Positions 1 to 6,554 of a stretch of 9,872 bases of DNA are shown piece after piece; position 1 is the stretch's first letter; every line of letters begins with the position of its first letter. Position numbers and translations under genes: made by a program. Source of the stretch: Fluviibacter sp041311015 (GTDB taxonomy: Bacteria > Pseudomonadota > Gammaproteobacteria > Burkholderiales > Rhodocyclaceae); the NCBI GenBank assembly GCA_041311015.1, contig JBFYKG010000051.1:1-9872 (forward strand). The letters run 5' to 3'. Below the pieces are notes generated by a model. It was given only the letters and a program-made list of their open reading frames with translations. It was not told where the DNA came from and ran no database searches.

Positions 1-2
1 AA

Positions 3-200
3 GTCTTCGGGTTATCGCACCTGAGTGACGAGCAGATTCTGCTCGCCTTTCCGGAGTTTCGCCCACACCTAGGCGATTGCCGCTTTCGCGACTGCCGGCA
101 CGACCAAGACCCGGGCTGCGCACTGCAGGCTGCAGTCAGCACGGGTCGTGCCACGGCAACACGCCTTAGCTTGCTCCGTCGACTGCTTAAGGAAAACTAA
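3..200 (+). CDS. rsgA: Ribosome small-subunit-dependent GTPase A (RsgA), C-terminal fragment
   Basis: Reading frame 3 is open from the left edge to a TAA stop and encodes the last 65 residues of a longer protein. It contains the sequence CRFRDCRHDQDPGC, which is the C-x4-C-x-H-x5-C zinc-ligand pattern of the RsgA/YjeQ C-terminal zinc domain. It is preceded by the LSDEQILLAFPEFRPHLG segment and followed by a basic helix ending in LLRRLLKEN, both normal for the family. RsgA is a circularly permuted GTPase that checks late 30S ribosomal subunit maturation in the cytoplasm. The G1-G4 motifs and OB fold would lie outside the window to the left. It is transcribed toward the thiolase gene, so the two converge. 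Identification is confident from the zinc motif; the start is not visible. Confidence 0.93.
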   Translation, partial: VFGLSHLSDEQILLAFPEFRPHLGDCRFRDCRHDQDPGCALQAAVSTGRATATRLSLLRRLLKEN

Positions 201-205
201 GGCCC

Positions 206-241
206 AATAAAAAACCGCCCCTAGGTTTCCCTAGGAGCGGT
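206..241 (-). terminator. Intrinsic terminator for the leftward thiolase transcript
   Basis: Arms at 214-225 and 230-241 form a 12-bp stem. On the minus strand it closes with one G-U wobble and a GAAA loop (226-229), and is followed by a run of five T, then ATT. On the plus strand the wobble becomes a C-A mismatch. The stem lies between the convergent rsgA and thiolase genes. The T-run sits on the minus-strand exit side, so it mainly serves the thiolase. It may also act weakly on rsgA, since ctattt follows on the plus strand. Confidence 0.85.
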
Positions 242-261
242 CTATTTCGAGCCTTTGCTGA

Positions 262-1446
262 TTAGCAGCGTTCAAAGATCACGGCGATACCCTGACCACC
301 ACCGATACACATGGTGACGAGACAGTACTTACCGCCAACGCGTTGCAGTTCATAAATGGCCTTGGTCGCAATGAAGGCACCCGAGCAGCCCACGGGGTGG
401 CCCAGCGCGATCGCACCACCATTCGGGTTGGTCTTGGCCGGATCCAGACCCAGCACCTTGGAAACCGACAGCGCCTGTGCGGCGAAGGCTTCATTCGACT
501 CGATCACATCCATCTGATCCAGCTTGAGGCCGGCCTTTTTGAGGGCCAACTGGGTTGCTGGGATCGGGCCCTCACCCATTTCGTGGTTTGGCACACCCGC
601 AACGGCGTACGAAACCAGACGTGCCATCGGCTTGTGACCAGCGCTAGCGGCAACGGCTGCATCAGCCAGTACAAAGAAAGCAGCGCCATCGTTGATGCCC
701 GAGGCATTACCGGCAGTCACCGTGCCGTTTTCCTTCTTGAAAGCCGGCTTCATCTTGGCCAGCGACTCCATGGTCGTACCACGCTTGACGTGCTCGTCAG
801 TATCGAAAACCACTTCACCCTTCTTGGTCTGCTTCACGATCGGCATGATCTGCGACTTGAAGTGACCGGCATCGATTGCGGCAGCCGCACGGCGCTGCGA
901 TTCAACGGCAAACGCATCCTGCGCTTCACGAGTAATGCCATGTTTGGCAGCCAGGTTCTCGGCCGTCACGCCCATATGGCCAACACCAAACGGATCGGTC
1001 AGCACAGCCACCATGCTATCCACTGCCTTGGAGTCACCCATACGGGCACCCCAGCGCATGGCCGGCAACATATAAGTTGCCTTCGACATCACCTCAACAC
1101 CACCGCCGATGGCATAGTCCGAATCGCCCAGCAGAATGTTCTGGGCCGAGGTCACAATCCCTTGCAGACCCGAAGCGCACAGGCGGCTAACCTGCATAGC
1201 GACAGAATCCATCGACAGGCCGGCCTGAATCGAGGCCACGCGCGACACATAGGCGTAGCGCGAGTCGGTCGGCATGGTAGTGCCAACGGTCACATAATTG
1301 ATGGCCTTGGGGTCGACACCTGAACGGCCGACCGCTTCTTTCATCACGGCACCAGCCAGTTCACAGGGCTCCATGTCCGACAGCGCACCACCAAAAGCAC
1401 CAATGGCCGAACGAACTGCACTCAGTACTACAACGTCTTTGCTCAT
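262..1446 (-). CDS. Acetyl-CoA C-acetyltransferase / beta-ketothiolase, BktB-like
   Basis: The product is a full-length 394-residue thiolase, which condenses or cleaves acyl-CoA units (acetyl-CoA to acetoacetyl-CoA and related reactions) in the cytoplasm. All catalytic elements are visible: the nucleophile Cys90 in RLCASGLQ, His350 in ALGHPVG, and the second catalytic Cys380 in CIGGGQG near the end. The conserved NEAFAA and GNASGINDGAA segments are present too. The RWGARMGD segment and the TVTAGNASG stretch resemble the broad-specificity BktB/PhaA group rather than FadA, but substrate range cannot be read from sequence. The ATG start has GGGAGA (1454-1459) 7 nt upstream. An AT-rich TATAAC (1474-1479) could be a -10 box, but no matching -35 is clear. 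The gene follows the CobD-like gene by 35 nt and ends in a terminator. An extra Cys354 sits in HPVGCSGA, where BktB has Ala. Confidence 0.9.
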   Translation of the reverse strand: MSKDVVVLSAVRSAIGAFGGALSDMEPCELAGAVMKEAVGRSGVDPKAINYVTVGTTMPTDSRYAYVSRVASIQAGLSMDSVAMQVSRLCASGLQGIVTSAQNILLGDSDYAIGGGVEVMSKATYMLPAMRWGARMGDSKAVDSMVAVLTDPFGVGHMGVTAENLAAKHGITREAQDAFAVESQRRAAAAIDAGHFKSQIMPIVKQTKKGEVVFDTDEHVKRGTTMESLAKMKPAFKKENGTVTAGNASGINDGAAFFVLADAAVAASAGHKPMARLVSYAVAGVPNHEMGEGPIPATQLALKKAGLKLDQMDVIESNEAFAAQALSVSKVLGLDPAKTNPNGGAIALGHPVGCSGAFIATKAIYELQRVGGKYCLVTMCIGGGQGIAVIFERC

Positions 1447-1481
1447 GCTTATGTCTCCCAGACTACGTTTTTAGTTATAAA

Positions 1482-2465
1482 TCAAACACCCACCCAAGCG
1501 GCGAGCCCAACAACTGCGAGTAGTATCACCCACAAAATCAAAGCGCGCCAGACCAAACCGATGGCTGACGGCAATACAGCCGGAGTTGCCTCTTCGCCAA
1601 CCCCGATTTCCGGGCGGTCTGACACAACCTCATCTTCAATGACGGGGGATTCGCTCAACGGCCCCCCGAGCTTAACGCCCAGCGCACCGGCACCGGCCGC
1701 CACAATCACGCCCGCGGTATGGTCACGCCATGTCCCGGCCTGCTCGCGCCAGCAATTAATGGCGTCTTCGAAGTTGCCGACAATGGCAAAGGCCACCGCG
1801 GTCATCCGGGCAGGCAGCCAGTCGATCAGGGCAAAGGCCTGACGGGCAAAAGCACCAAACTGGCGACGCTTAACCTGCACTTCTTCGGCGGCATGCTCGC
1901 CCACGACTTCCTCGTCACTCCGGTCGCTACCATTCCAGTGCGTCGCCAGAAAGGCGCTCAGACGGTAGAAGACAGCGCCCACCGGACCGAACACCACAAA
2001 CCAGGCCAGCACGCCAAATACATGCCGGTGCGAAGCCAGCACGCCGGTTTCGATGGCCAGACGGGCAATTTCATCCGAACTGGCGTTATCGGGGCACTCG
2101 CTATTCCAGGCCTTCATGGCCTTGCGGGCCGCCGGTACATCATCGGCCTGCAGGGCTTCGTTCACTTCGGTAAAGGAATGGCTGAACTGGCGGAAGCCGA
2201 GCGTCAGATAGAGAACAGCCACACCAAAGGCCAGACCCAGCAGGACATTAATACTCGATAACAGCAGATCCAGAATTGTGGCCAGCATCACGCCGCCACC
2301 CACGATGAGCAACCAGGCCAGCAGGCCGTGCTGCCGATTGCCCGAATCAAAAACCCGTTCGACCCAGTCCGCAAGACGCGATAGGGGCTCCCCGACAAAA
2401 CGGGCATACGGCAACGGACGCACCTGCTCAATCAGCAGCGCAAGAATCAGTACAACCAGCTTCAT
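1482..2465 (-). CDS. CobD/CbiB-family (AmpE-like) integral membrane protein
   Basis: This encodes a 327-residue inner-membrane protein. From the chosen start, hydrophobic segments lie at about 1-12, 48-92 (probably two helices), 151-172 and 306-326. A conserved-looking ALIDWLPARMTA motif at about 211-222 is followed by a GNFEDAINCW stretch. A GALGVKLGG segment lies near 260-268. This arrangement matches the CobD/CbiB/AmpE superfamily. True CbiB makes adenosylcobinamide phosphate in cobalamin synthesis, and AmpE is a beta-lactamase-regulation membrane protein. No cobalamin or ampD gene is nearby, so the role here is unknown. A charged loop rich in Asp and Glu (about 178-198) is likely cytoplasmic. 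I chose the ATG at 2465 (MKLVVLILALLIEQ) because it starts at the first membrane segment and has AGG 10 nt upstream. An ATG at 2504 would add 13 residues and lacks a clear ribosome site. Confidence 0.8.
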   Translation of the reverse strand: MKLVVLILALLIEQVRPLPYARFVGEPLSRLADWVERVFDSGNRQHGLLAWLLIVGGGVMLATILDLLLSSINVLLGLAFGVAVLYLTLGFRQFSHSFTEVNEALQADDVPAARKAMKAWNSECPDNASSDEIARLAIETGVLASHRHVFGVLAWFVVFGPVGAVFYRLSAFLATHWNGSDRSDEEVVGEHAAEEVQVKRRQFGAFARQAFALIDWLPARMTAVAFAIVGNFEDAINCWREQAGTWRDHTAGVIVAAGAGALGVKLGGPLSESPVIEDEVVSDRPEIGVGEEATPAVLPSAIGLVWRALILWVILLAVVGLAAWVGV

Positions 2466-2559
2466 AAATCGATAACCTGTCAGTGCTTGAACATGGACCG
2501 GCATCCGCGCGGCTGAGCCGCAGAAGAGGCAGGTCTTTCGGGCACGATATCACAATTCA

Positions 2560-3210
2560 TCACGTGTTTATTGCCTTGGCGGGCACCCCGTGAATAATTC
2601 TTGAGAGCTGTGCCAGCATGCCCGCAGTCGCCCCCCAGATATAGCGTCCGGCCCAGGGCACCGCCAGAAAGCTCCGCCAGGCGCCCCGGTAATATCGGGT
2701 CTCCTGCCGGAAATTACGGGGGTCCACCAGAAAATCAAGCGGTGCCTCGAAGATTTCGGCGACCTCGCCCGGGTCCGGCGCCAGCCGGGCCCCGGCCGCC
2801 ACAAAGGCGACCATAGGCGATACATTGAACCCTGTGCCGGTGTGATATCGGGGCATTTCGCCGAAGATCTCAACCGCAGAACGGGCCAGCCCGACCTCCT
2901 CCTCGGCTTCGCGCAGCGCAGCCTCCAGAGAGGTTTCTCCTGATTTCAGGCCACCGCCGGGAAAACTAATCTGTCCGGCGTGATCACGCAGGTGGTCAGT
3001 ACGCTGCGTCAGCAATAGGCGTAAAGCACCCTGCTCCGCCCCCAGCACAGGTACCAGCACGGCCGCCGGGCGTCGCCCGGTTTGCAGGCGATCGCGGATT
3101 TCCGGCGGAATCGGCTCATCCACCACCTCTGTCACCTGCCCCAGTGCCGGATCTGCCCCCGGGGGCAAGGCCGCAAAGGCGGCCCGCAGCTGGGCCGGTG
3201 TGATGGCCAT
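2560..3210 (-). CDS. nudL: NUDIX hydrolase, CoA pyrophosphatase (NudL type)
   Basis: This 216-residue cytoplasmic hydrolase is predicted to cleave coenzyme A and its derivatives to 3',5'-ADP and 4'-phosphopantetheine. The Nudix box is complete: G86-x5-E92-x7-R100-E101-A-E-E104-E105-V-G107-L108, which supplies the metal-binding glutamates. Directly before it, residues 66-86 (LLTQRTDHLRDHAGQISFPGG) carry the NudL-specific CoA signature that separates this subfamily from other Nudix enzymes. It is co-oriented with the CobD-like gene (94-nt gap) and the thiolase, another CoA-using enzyme, though a shared pathway is only an inference. The ATG start lies 4 nt after the T-run of the upstream terminator, and no Shine-Dalgarno sequence is visible. 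Translation may be leaderless or rely on rare read-through. A TTG at codon 15 is an alternative but also lacks a clear ribosome site. Confidence 0.92.
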   Translation of the reverse strand: MAITPAQLRAAFAALPPGADPALGQVTEVVDEPIPPEIRDRLQTGRRPAAVLVPVLGAEQGALRLLLTQRTDHLRDHAGQISFPGGGLKSGETSLEAALREAEEEVGLARSAVEIFGEMPRYHTGTGFNVSPMVAFVAAGARLAPDPGEVAEIFEAPLDFLVDPRNFRQETRYYRGAWRSFLAVPWAGRYIWGATAGMLAQLSRIIHGVPAKAINT

Positions 3211-3214
3211 GATT

Positions 3215-3236
3215 AAAAAAGGCGCCCTTGGGCGCC
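3215..3236 (-). terminator. Intrinsic terminator after yajQ, abutting the nudL start
   Basis: On the minus strand GGCGCC-CAAG-GGCGCC forms a GC-only stem of six pairs (seven if the loop tightens), followed by six T at 3220-3215. It begins 14 nt past the yajQ stop and ends 4 nt before the nudL ATG at 3210. It should end the arginine-cluster transcript and isolate nudL from it. Confidence 0.88.
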
Positions 3237-3249
3237 CTGGTCTGATCCG

Positions 3250-3741
3250 TTATTCACGGAAATTGCCAAACTGGAGCGGCACATCCTTGATGCCGTCTTT
3301 GACGAGGGCAATCGCCTCCTGCAGGATATCCCGCTTGGCACCGGTCACCCGGACAGCCTCACCCTGGATGGACGCCTGAACCTTCATCTTTGAATCCTTG
3401 AGCATGGCGACGATCTTTTTAGAGGTCACCTGCTCGATGCCGACACGCACCTTCAGATCCTGCTTGACCTTATTGCCGCTCACTTTCTGGATGGACCCAT
3501 GCTCGAGGCAACGCACATCGATCCCCTTGCCGGTCATTTCCGGTAACAGAATCCCCTGCATCTGATCCAGCTGGAAATCGTTATCGGCATGCAGGACGAT
3601 CGTCTTATCTTTCTCGTTCAGCTCGGCCTTGGCGTCCGAGCCCTTGAAATCATAACGGTTAGCGATCTTGCGATTGGCAACATCGACGGCGTTCTTGAGC
3701 GACACCATGTCGACTTCGGAGGTAATGTCAAAACTGGGCAT
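3250..3741 (-). CDS. yajQ: YajQ-family nucleotide-binding protein
   Basis: This encodes 163 residues, the usual length for YajQ (UPF0234). It begins MPSFDITSEVD and contains the family stretches NAVDVANRKIANRYDFKG and KKIVAMLKDSKMKVQASIQG, ending in VPLQFGNFRE. YajQ proteins have two RNP-like folds. They have been reported to bind cyclic di-GMP in Xanthomonas and nucleic acids or nucleotides elsewhere; the role here is not shown by the sequence. The ATG at 3741 is chosen because family members start MPSFD; an in-frame TTG at 3762 would add seven residues inside the end of ppnP. The ATG is 5 nt after the ppnP stop and has no visible Shine-Dalgarno sequence, so translation is probably coupled to ppnP. 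It is the last gene before the terminator at 3215-3236. Confidence 0.93.
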   Translation of the reverse strand: MPSFDITSEVDMVSLKNAVDVANRKIANRYDFKGSDAKAELNEKDKTIVLHADNDFQLDQMQGILLPEMTGKGIDVRCLEHGSIQKVSGNKVKQDLKVRVGIEQVTSKKIVAMLKDSKMKVQASIQGEAVRVTGAKRDILQEAIALVKDGIKDVPLQFGNFRE

Positions 3742-3746
3742 GATGA

Positions 3747-4058
3747 TTAACCGAAGTGGCAAACGTAGTGATACGGCTCGTCGCAGGCGATCTCGAACGA
3801 CGAATTACCCGGCACATCAAACGACTGGCCTGCACCGTAGGTTTTCCAGTCAGCTTCGCCCTTGAGACGTACGCGACAGGTGCCACCAACGCCTTCCATG
3901 ACTTCGGGTGCGCCGGTATTAAAGGTCAATGACGACGGCAGGATCACGCCAACCGTCTTTTTGGTGCCATCACCGAACTGGATAGTGTGGCTAACGCACT
4001 TGCCATCAAAGTACACATTGGCCGCTTTAACCACGGACACATTATCGTATTGAGCCAT
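3747..4058 (-). CDS. ppnP: Pyrimidine/purine nucleoside phosphorylase (PpnP, YaiE/DUF1255)
   Basis: This encodes a 103-residue single-domain cupin, slightly longer than the E. coli enzyme of about 94 residues. The family stretch W71-x2-Y-x2-G-x2-F80-x-V-P83-x2-S-x-F88 is clear, as are NVYFDGK at 15-20 and the closing CHFG. PpnP phosphorolyses several nucleosides to the base and ribose 1-phosphate in the cytoplasm. The stop codon of the DUF2788 gene is immediately followed by this ATG, with GGGGA about 8 nt upstream inside the end of that gene. This fits tight co-translation. A nucleoside salvage enzyme in an arginine operon is not an obvious functional match, so it is probably a passenger of the transcription unit. 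Confidence 0.9.
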   Translation of the reverse strand: MAQYDNVSVVKAANVYFDGKCVSHTIQFGDGTKKTVGVILPSSLTFNTGAPEVMEGVGGTCRVRLKGEADWKTYGAGQSFDVPGNSSFEIACDEPYHYVCHFG

Positions 4059-4280
4059 TTAGATTCCCCACATTTTCTGGATGATGCCTTTGGCCATGTA
4101 ACCCACCATGCCAAACGCGAGTACAAAAAAGAGTATGGCGGTACCCAGTTTGCCCGCTTTGGATTTAATCGCAATTTCAGCAATGATGAACAGCATGAAC
4201 AGGATAAAGCCTGCCACACCGTAGGTCGACATGAAATCGGCGATTTGCTCCTCGGTAAAACCGAACAGGGTACCTTCCAT
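4059..4280 (-). CDS. Small two-helix membrane protein, DUF2788-like
   Basis: This 73-residue protein has no signal peptide and two predicted membrane helices, at about residues 20-38 and 46-65. They are joined by a short basic loop (KSKAGK). The N-terminus MEGTLFGFTEEQ and the helix GVAGFILFMLFIIAE resemble the DUF2788 family that I recall from betaproteobacteria. No function is known to me for this family. The gene starts 3 nt after argG and ends directly against ppnP, so it is almost certainly expressed with the arginine genes. Its reality is supported by a good ribosome-binding site, the packing and the family resemblance. Confidence 0.78.
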   Translation of the reverse strand: MEGTLFGFTEEQIADFMSTYGVAGFILFMLFIIAEIAIKSKAGKLGTAILFFVLAFGMVGYMAKGIIQKMWGI

Positions 4281-4283
4281 GAT

Positions 4284-5588
4284 TTAAGCCTTCTTCTTGC
4301 TAGCGGTCTTCTTGCCAGCCACTTTCTTGCCGGCAACCGGCTTTTTAGCTGCAGTCTTGGCAGCCTTGCGGCCGTCGCGATTGGCACCAATCCGCATACG
4401 TAGCGCATTCAGCTTGATAAACCCAGCCGCATCCTTCTGGTCATACGCACCGGCATCATCTTCAAAGGTAGCAATGGTCGGGTCAAACAGCGAGTCGTGT
4501 TTCGAATCACGACCCACGACGATGACGTTACCCTTGTAGAGCTTCAGACGCACAGAACCATTGACGTGCTCCTGGGTATGATCGATCAGCGTTTGCAGTG
4601 CGCGACGCTCCGGGCTCCACCAGTAGCCGTTATAGATCAGGCTGGCATAGCGCGGCATCAAATCATCCTTGAGGTGGGCGACTTCACGGTCCAGCGTAAT
4701 TGACTCAATCGCGCGGTGACCCTTGAGCAAAATGGTGCCCCCCGGCGTTTCGTAACAGCCACGCGACTTCATGCCGACGTAGCGGTTTTCCACCAGGTCC
4801 AGACGGCCGATGCCGTGCTTGCCACCCAGTTCGTTGAGTTTGGCCAGAATCTCGTGCGGCTTCATCTTCTTGCCGTTGATGGCCACCGGATCACCGTGGA
4901 CATACTCGATATCGATGTACTCGGCCTTGTTCGGGGCTTTTTCCGGCGACACGGTCCAGCGCCACATCGACTCTTCAGCTTCAGCCGCCGGATCTTCCAG
5001 GTGACGGCCCTCGAAGGAAATATGCAGCAGGTTGGCATCCATCGAATACGGGGAGCCACCCTTCTTGTGCTTCATGTCGATGGGAATGCCATGCGACTCG
5101 GCGTACTTCATGAGTTTTTCACGCGAGAGCAGATCCCATTCACGCCATGGGGCAATCACTTTGACGCCGGGCTTTAGCGCATAGGCGCCCAGTTCGAAAC
5201 GCACCTGGTCGTTGCCCTTACCGGTGGCACCGTGACAGATGGCATCGGCCCCTGTCTTGTTAACGATCTCGATTAGACGCTTGGCAATCAGCGGACGGGC
5301 AATCGAGGTACCGAGTAGATATTCGCCTTCATAGATGGTGTTCGCGCGGAACATGGGGAACACGAAATCACGCACAAACTCTTCACGCAGATCATCGATA
5401 AAAATGTTCTTCGGCTTGATGCCCAGCTTCAGCGCCTTGGCACGCGCGGGTTCCAGCTCTTCACCCTGCCCCAGGTCAGCGGTAAAGGTCACCACTTCAC
5501 ACCCGTAGGTATCCTGCAACCACTTCAGAATCACCGAAGTATCCAGACCGCCCGAATAGGCCAGCACCACCTTCTTGATATCGCTCAT
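4284..5588 (-). CDS. argG: Argininosuccinate synthase with Lys/Ala-rich C-terminal tail
   Basis: This 434-residue enzyme joins citrulline and aspartate with ATP to make argininosuccinate, the penultimate step of arginine synthesis in the cytoplasm. The N-type ATP pyrophosphatase loop AYSGGLDTS is at 10-18, GATGKGNDQVRFE at 120-132, and the YSMDANLLHISFEGRHLEDP segment at 181-200. These place it with standard proteobacterial type 1 ArgG, usually about 400-410 residues. The catalytic protein appears to end at GFIKLNALRMRIGANRDG. Residues 407-434 form an extra tail with 11 Lys, 1 Arg and 8 Ala, including a repeated VAGKK unit. The tail looks disordered and histone-H1-like. The ATG has GGAAAG about 5 nt upstream. 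The gene follows argF by 50 nt, where a possible internal promoter lies, and is 3 nt from the DUF2788 gene. Confidence 0.97.
   Translation of the reverse strand: MSDIKKVVLAYSGGLDTSVILKWLQDTYGCEVVTFTADLGQGEELEPARAKALKLGIKPKNIFIDDLREEFVRDFVFPMFRANTIYEGEYLLGTSIARPLIAKRLIEIVNKTGADAICHGATGKGNDQVRFELGAYALKPGVKVIAPWREWDLLSREKLMKYAESHGIPIDMKHKKGGSPYSMDANLLHISFEGRHLEDPAAEAEESMWRWTVSPEKAPNKAEYIDIEYVHGDPVAINGKKMKPHEILAKLNELGGKHGIGRLDLVENRYVGMKSRGCYETPGGTILLKGHRAIESITLDREVAHLKDDLMPRYASLIYNGYWWSPERRALQTLIDHTQEHVNGSVRLKLYKGNVIVVGRDSKHDSLFDPTIATFEDDAGAYDQKDAAGFIKLNALRMRIGANRDGRKAAKTAAKKPVAGKKVAGKKTASKKKA
4289..4298 (-). promoter_or_regulatory. Shine-Dalgarno of the DUF2788 gene inside the ArgG Lys tail
   Basis: On the minus strand AAGAAGAAGG encodes the last lysines of ArgG and also supplies an AAGG ribosome-binding core 8 nt upstream of the DUF2788 ATG at 4280. 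The Lys-codon run therefore doubles as the downstream ribosome-binding site, which implies translational coupling between argG and the small gene. Confidence 0.6.
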
Positions 5589-5605
5589 TGCTACTTTCCG
5601 TTCAG

Positions 5606-5634
5606 GTTAAAACCACTTCATTAGAACTTGTCAG
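5606..5634 (-). promoter_or_regulatory. Possible internal promoter for argG
   Basis: On the minus strand CTGACA (5634-5629) and TTTAAC (5611-5606) are separated by 17 nt, matching sigma-70 -35 at five of six and -10 at four of six positions. They lie in the only sizeable gap of the arginine cluster, so that a start near 5599 would give a leader of roughly 10-13 nt that still holds the GGAAAG site. The match could be chance in a 50-nt spacer. Confidence 0.3.
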
Positions 5635-5638
5635 CCGG

Positions 5639-6553
5639 TTACTCGACCCGGCCCAACATCAGAAACTCCATCAACGCCTTCTGCACGTGTAACCGGTTTT
5701 CGGCTTCGTCCCAGACCACACTCTGCGGGCCATCGATCACGCTGGCGGTGACCTCTTCCCCGCGGTGAGCAGGCAGACAGTGCATAAACAGTGCGCCCGG
5801 GTTGGCCACTCGCATCATGTCGTCATCGACCTGCCAGTCGGCAAAGGCTTTGAGGCGTGCTTCGTTCTCGGCCTCGAAACCCATTGAGGTCCAGACATCC
5901 GTCGTCACCAGATCCGCGCCACGCGCAGCATCCATTGGGTCAGCAAAGACGTCGTAGTGCCCCTTGTTATCACCAATCAGGGCCGTGTCCAACTCATAGC
6001 CCGGCGGCGTTGAAACATTGACTTTGAAATCCAGAATACGTGCGGCCTGCAACCAGGTGTTACAGACATTGTTGGCATCGCCCACCCAGGCGACCGTCTT
6101 GCCCCGCAGATCTCCGCGATGTTCGTGATAGGTGTAGATATCCGCCATGATCTGGCAGGGATGGTATTCGTTTGTCAGCCCGTTGATCACCGGCACGCGC
6201 GAGTAGGTCGAAAAACGCTCGACGATGCTCTGTTCGAAAGTACGGATCATCACGCAGTCGCTCATACGCGAAATCACCTGAGCGGCGTCTTCAACTGGCT
6301 CACCCCGCCCTAGCTGAGAGTCACGGGTATTCAAGTAAATTGCCGCACCACCGAGCTGCTGCATACCGGCTTCGAACGAGAGGCGCGTCCGCGTACTGGC
6401 CTTTTCAAAAATCATGACCAGCGTGCGGTCGACCAACGGCCAGTACTGCTGATACGACTTGAAGCGCTCCTTGATCCAGCGGGTGCGCGCGAAGAGATAT
6501 TCGTACTCTTCGCGATTGAAATCGCTGAACTGCAGGTAGTGTCGCAGGGCCAT
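5639..6553 (-). CDS. argF: Ornithine carbamoyltransferase
   Basis: This 304-residue cytoplasmic enzyme converts ornithine and carbamoyl phosphate to citrulline. The carbamoyl-phosphate loop STRTR is at 53-57, HPCQ at 131-134, the ornithine-binding D219-x3-SMG at 219-225, and HCLPAHRGEEV at 258-268. All expected active-site residues are present, and the length is normal for the anabolic enzyme. I chose the ATG at 6553 (MALRHYLQF). The frame can be extended to a TTG at 6565, but those codons are the GGAAAATAAT ribosome-binding region of the true start. The ATG lies 1 nt after the argD stop, so the two are translationally coupled. argG follows after 50 nt. argF and argG are consecutive steps of the pathway. 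Confidence 0.97.
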   Translation of the reverse strand: MALRHYLQFSDFNREEYEYLFARTRWIKERFKSYQQYWPLVDRTLVMIFEKASTRTRLSFEAGMQQLGGAAIYLNTRDSQLGRGEPVEDAAQVISRMSDCVMIRTFEQSIVERFSTYSRVPVINGLTNEYHPCQIMADIYTYHEHRGDLRGKTVAWVGDANNVCNTWLQAARILDFKVNVSTPPGYELDTALIGDNKGHYDVFADPMDAARGADLVTTDVWTSMGFEAENEARLKAFADWQVDDDMMRVANPGALFMHCLPAHRGEEVTASVIDGPQSVVWDEAENRLHVQKALMEFLMLGRVE

Positions 6554-6554
6554 A

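Noticed and set aside
343..1323. Long plus-strand open frame (326 codons) opposite the thiolase
   Set aside because: It lies entirely antisense to a complete thiolase with all catalytic residues, has no recognisable motif and is an artefact of codon bias.
2509..2521. GCGGC-TGA-GCCGC hairpin between nudL and the CobD-like gene
   Set aside because: The stem is only five pairs and no T-run follows on either strand, so it is not supported as a terminator.
3944..4408. Minus-strand 154-codon frame overlapping ppnP, DUF2788 and the argG tail
   Set aside because: It is out of frame with three well-supported genes and its translation has biased, motif-free composition.
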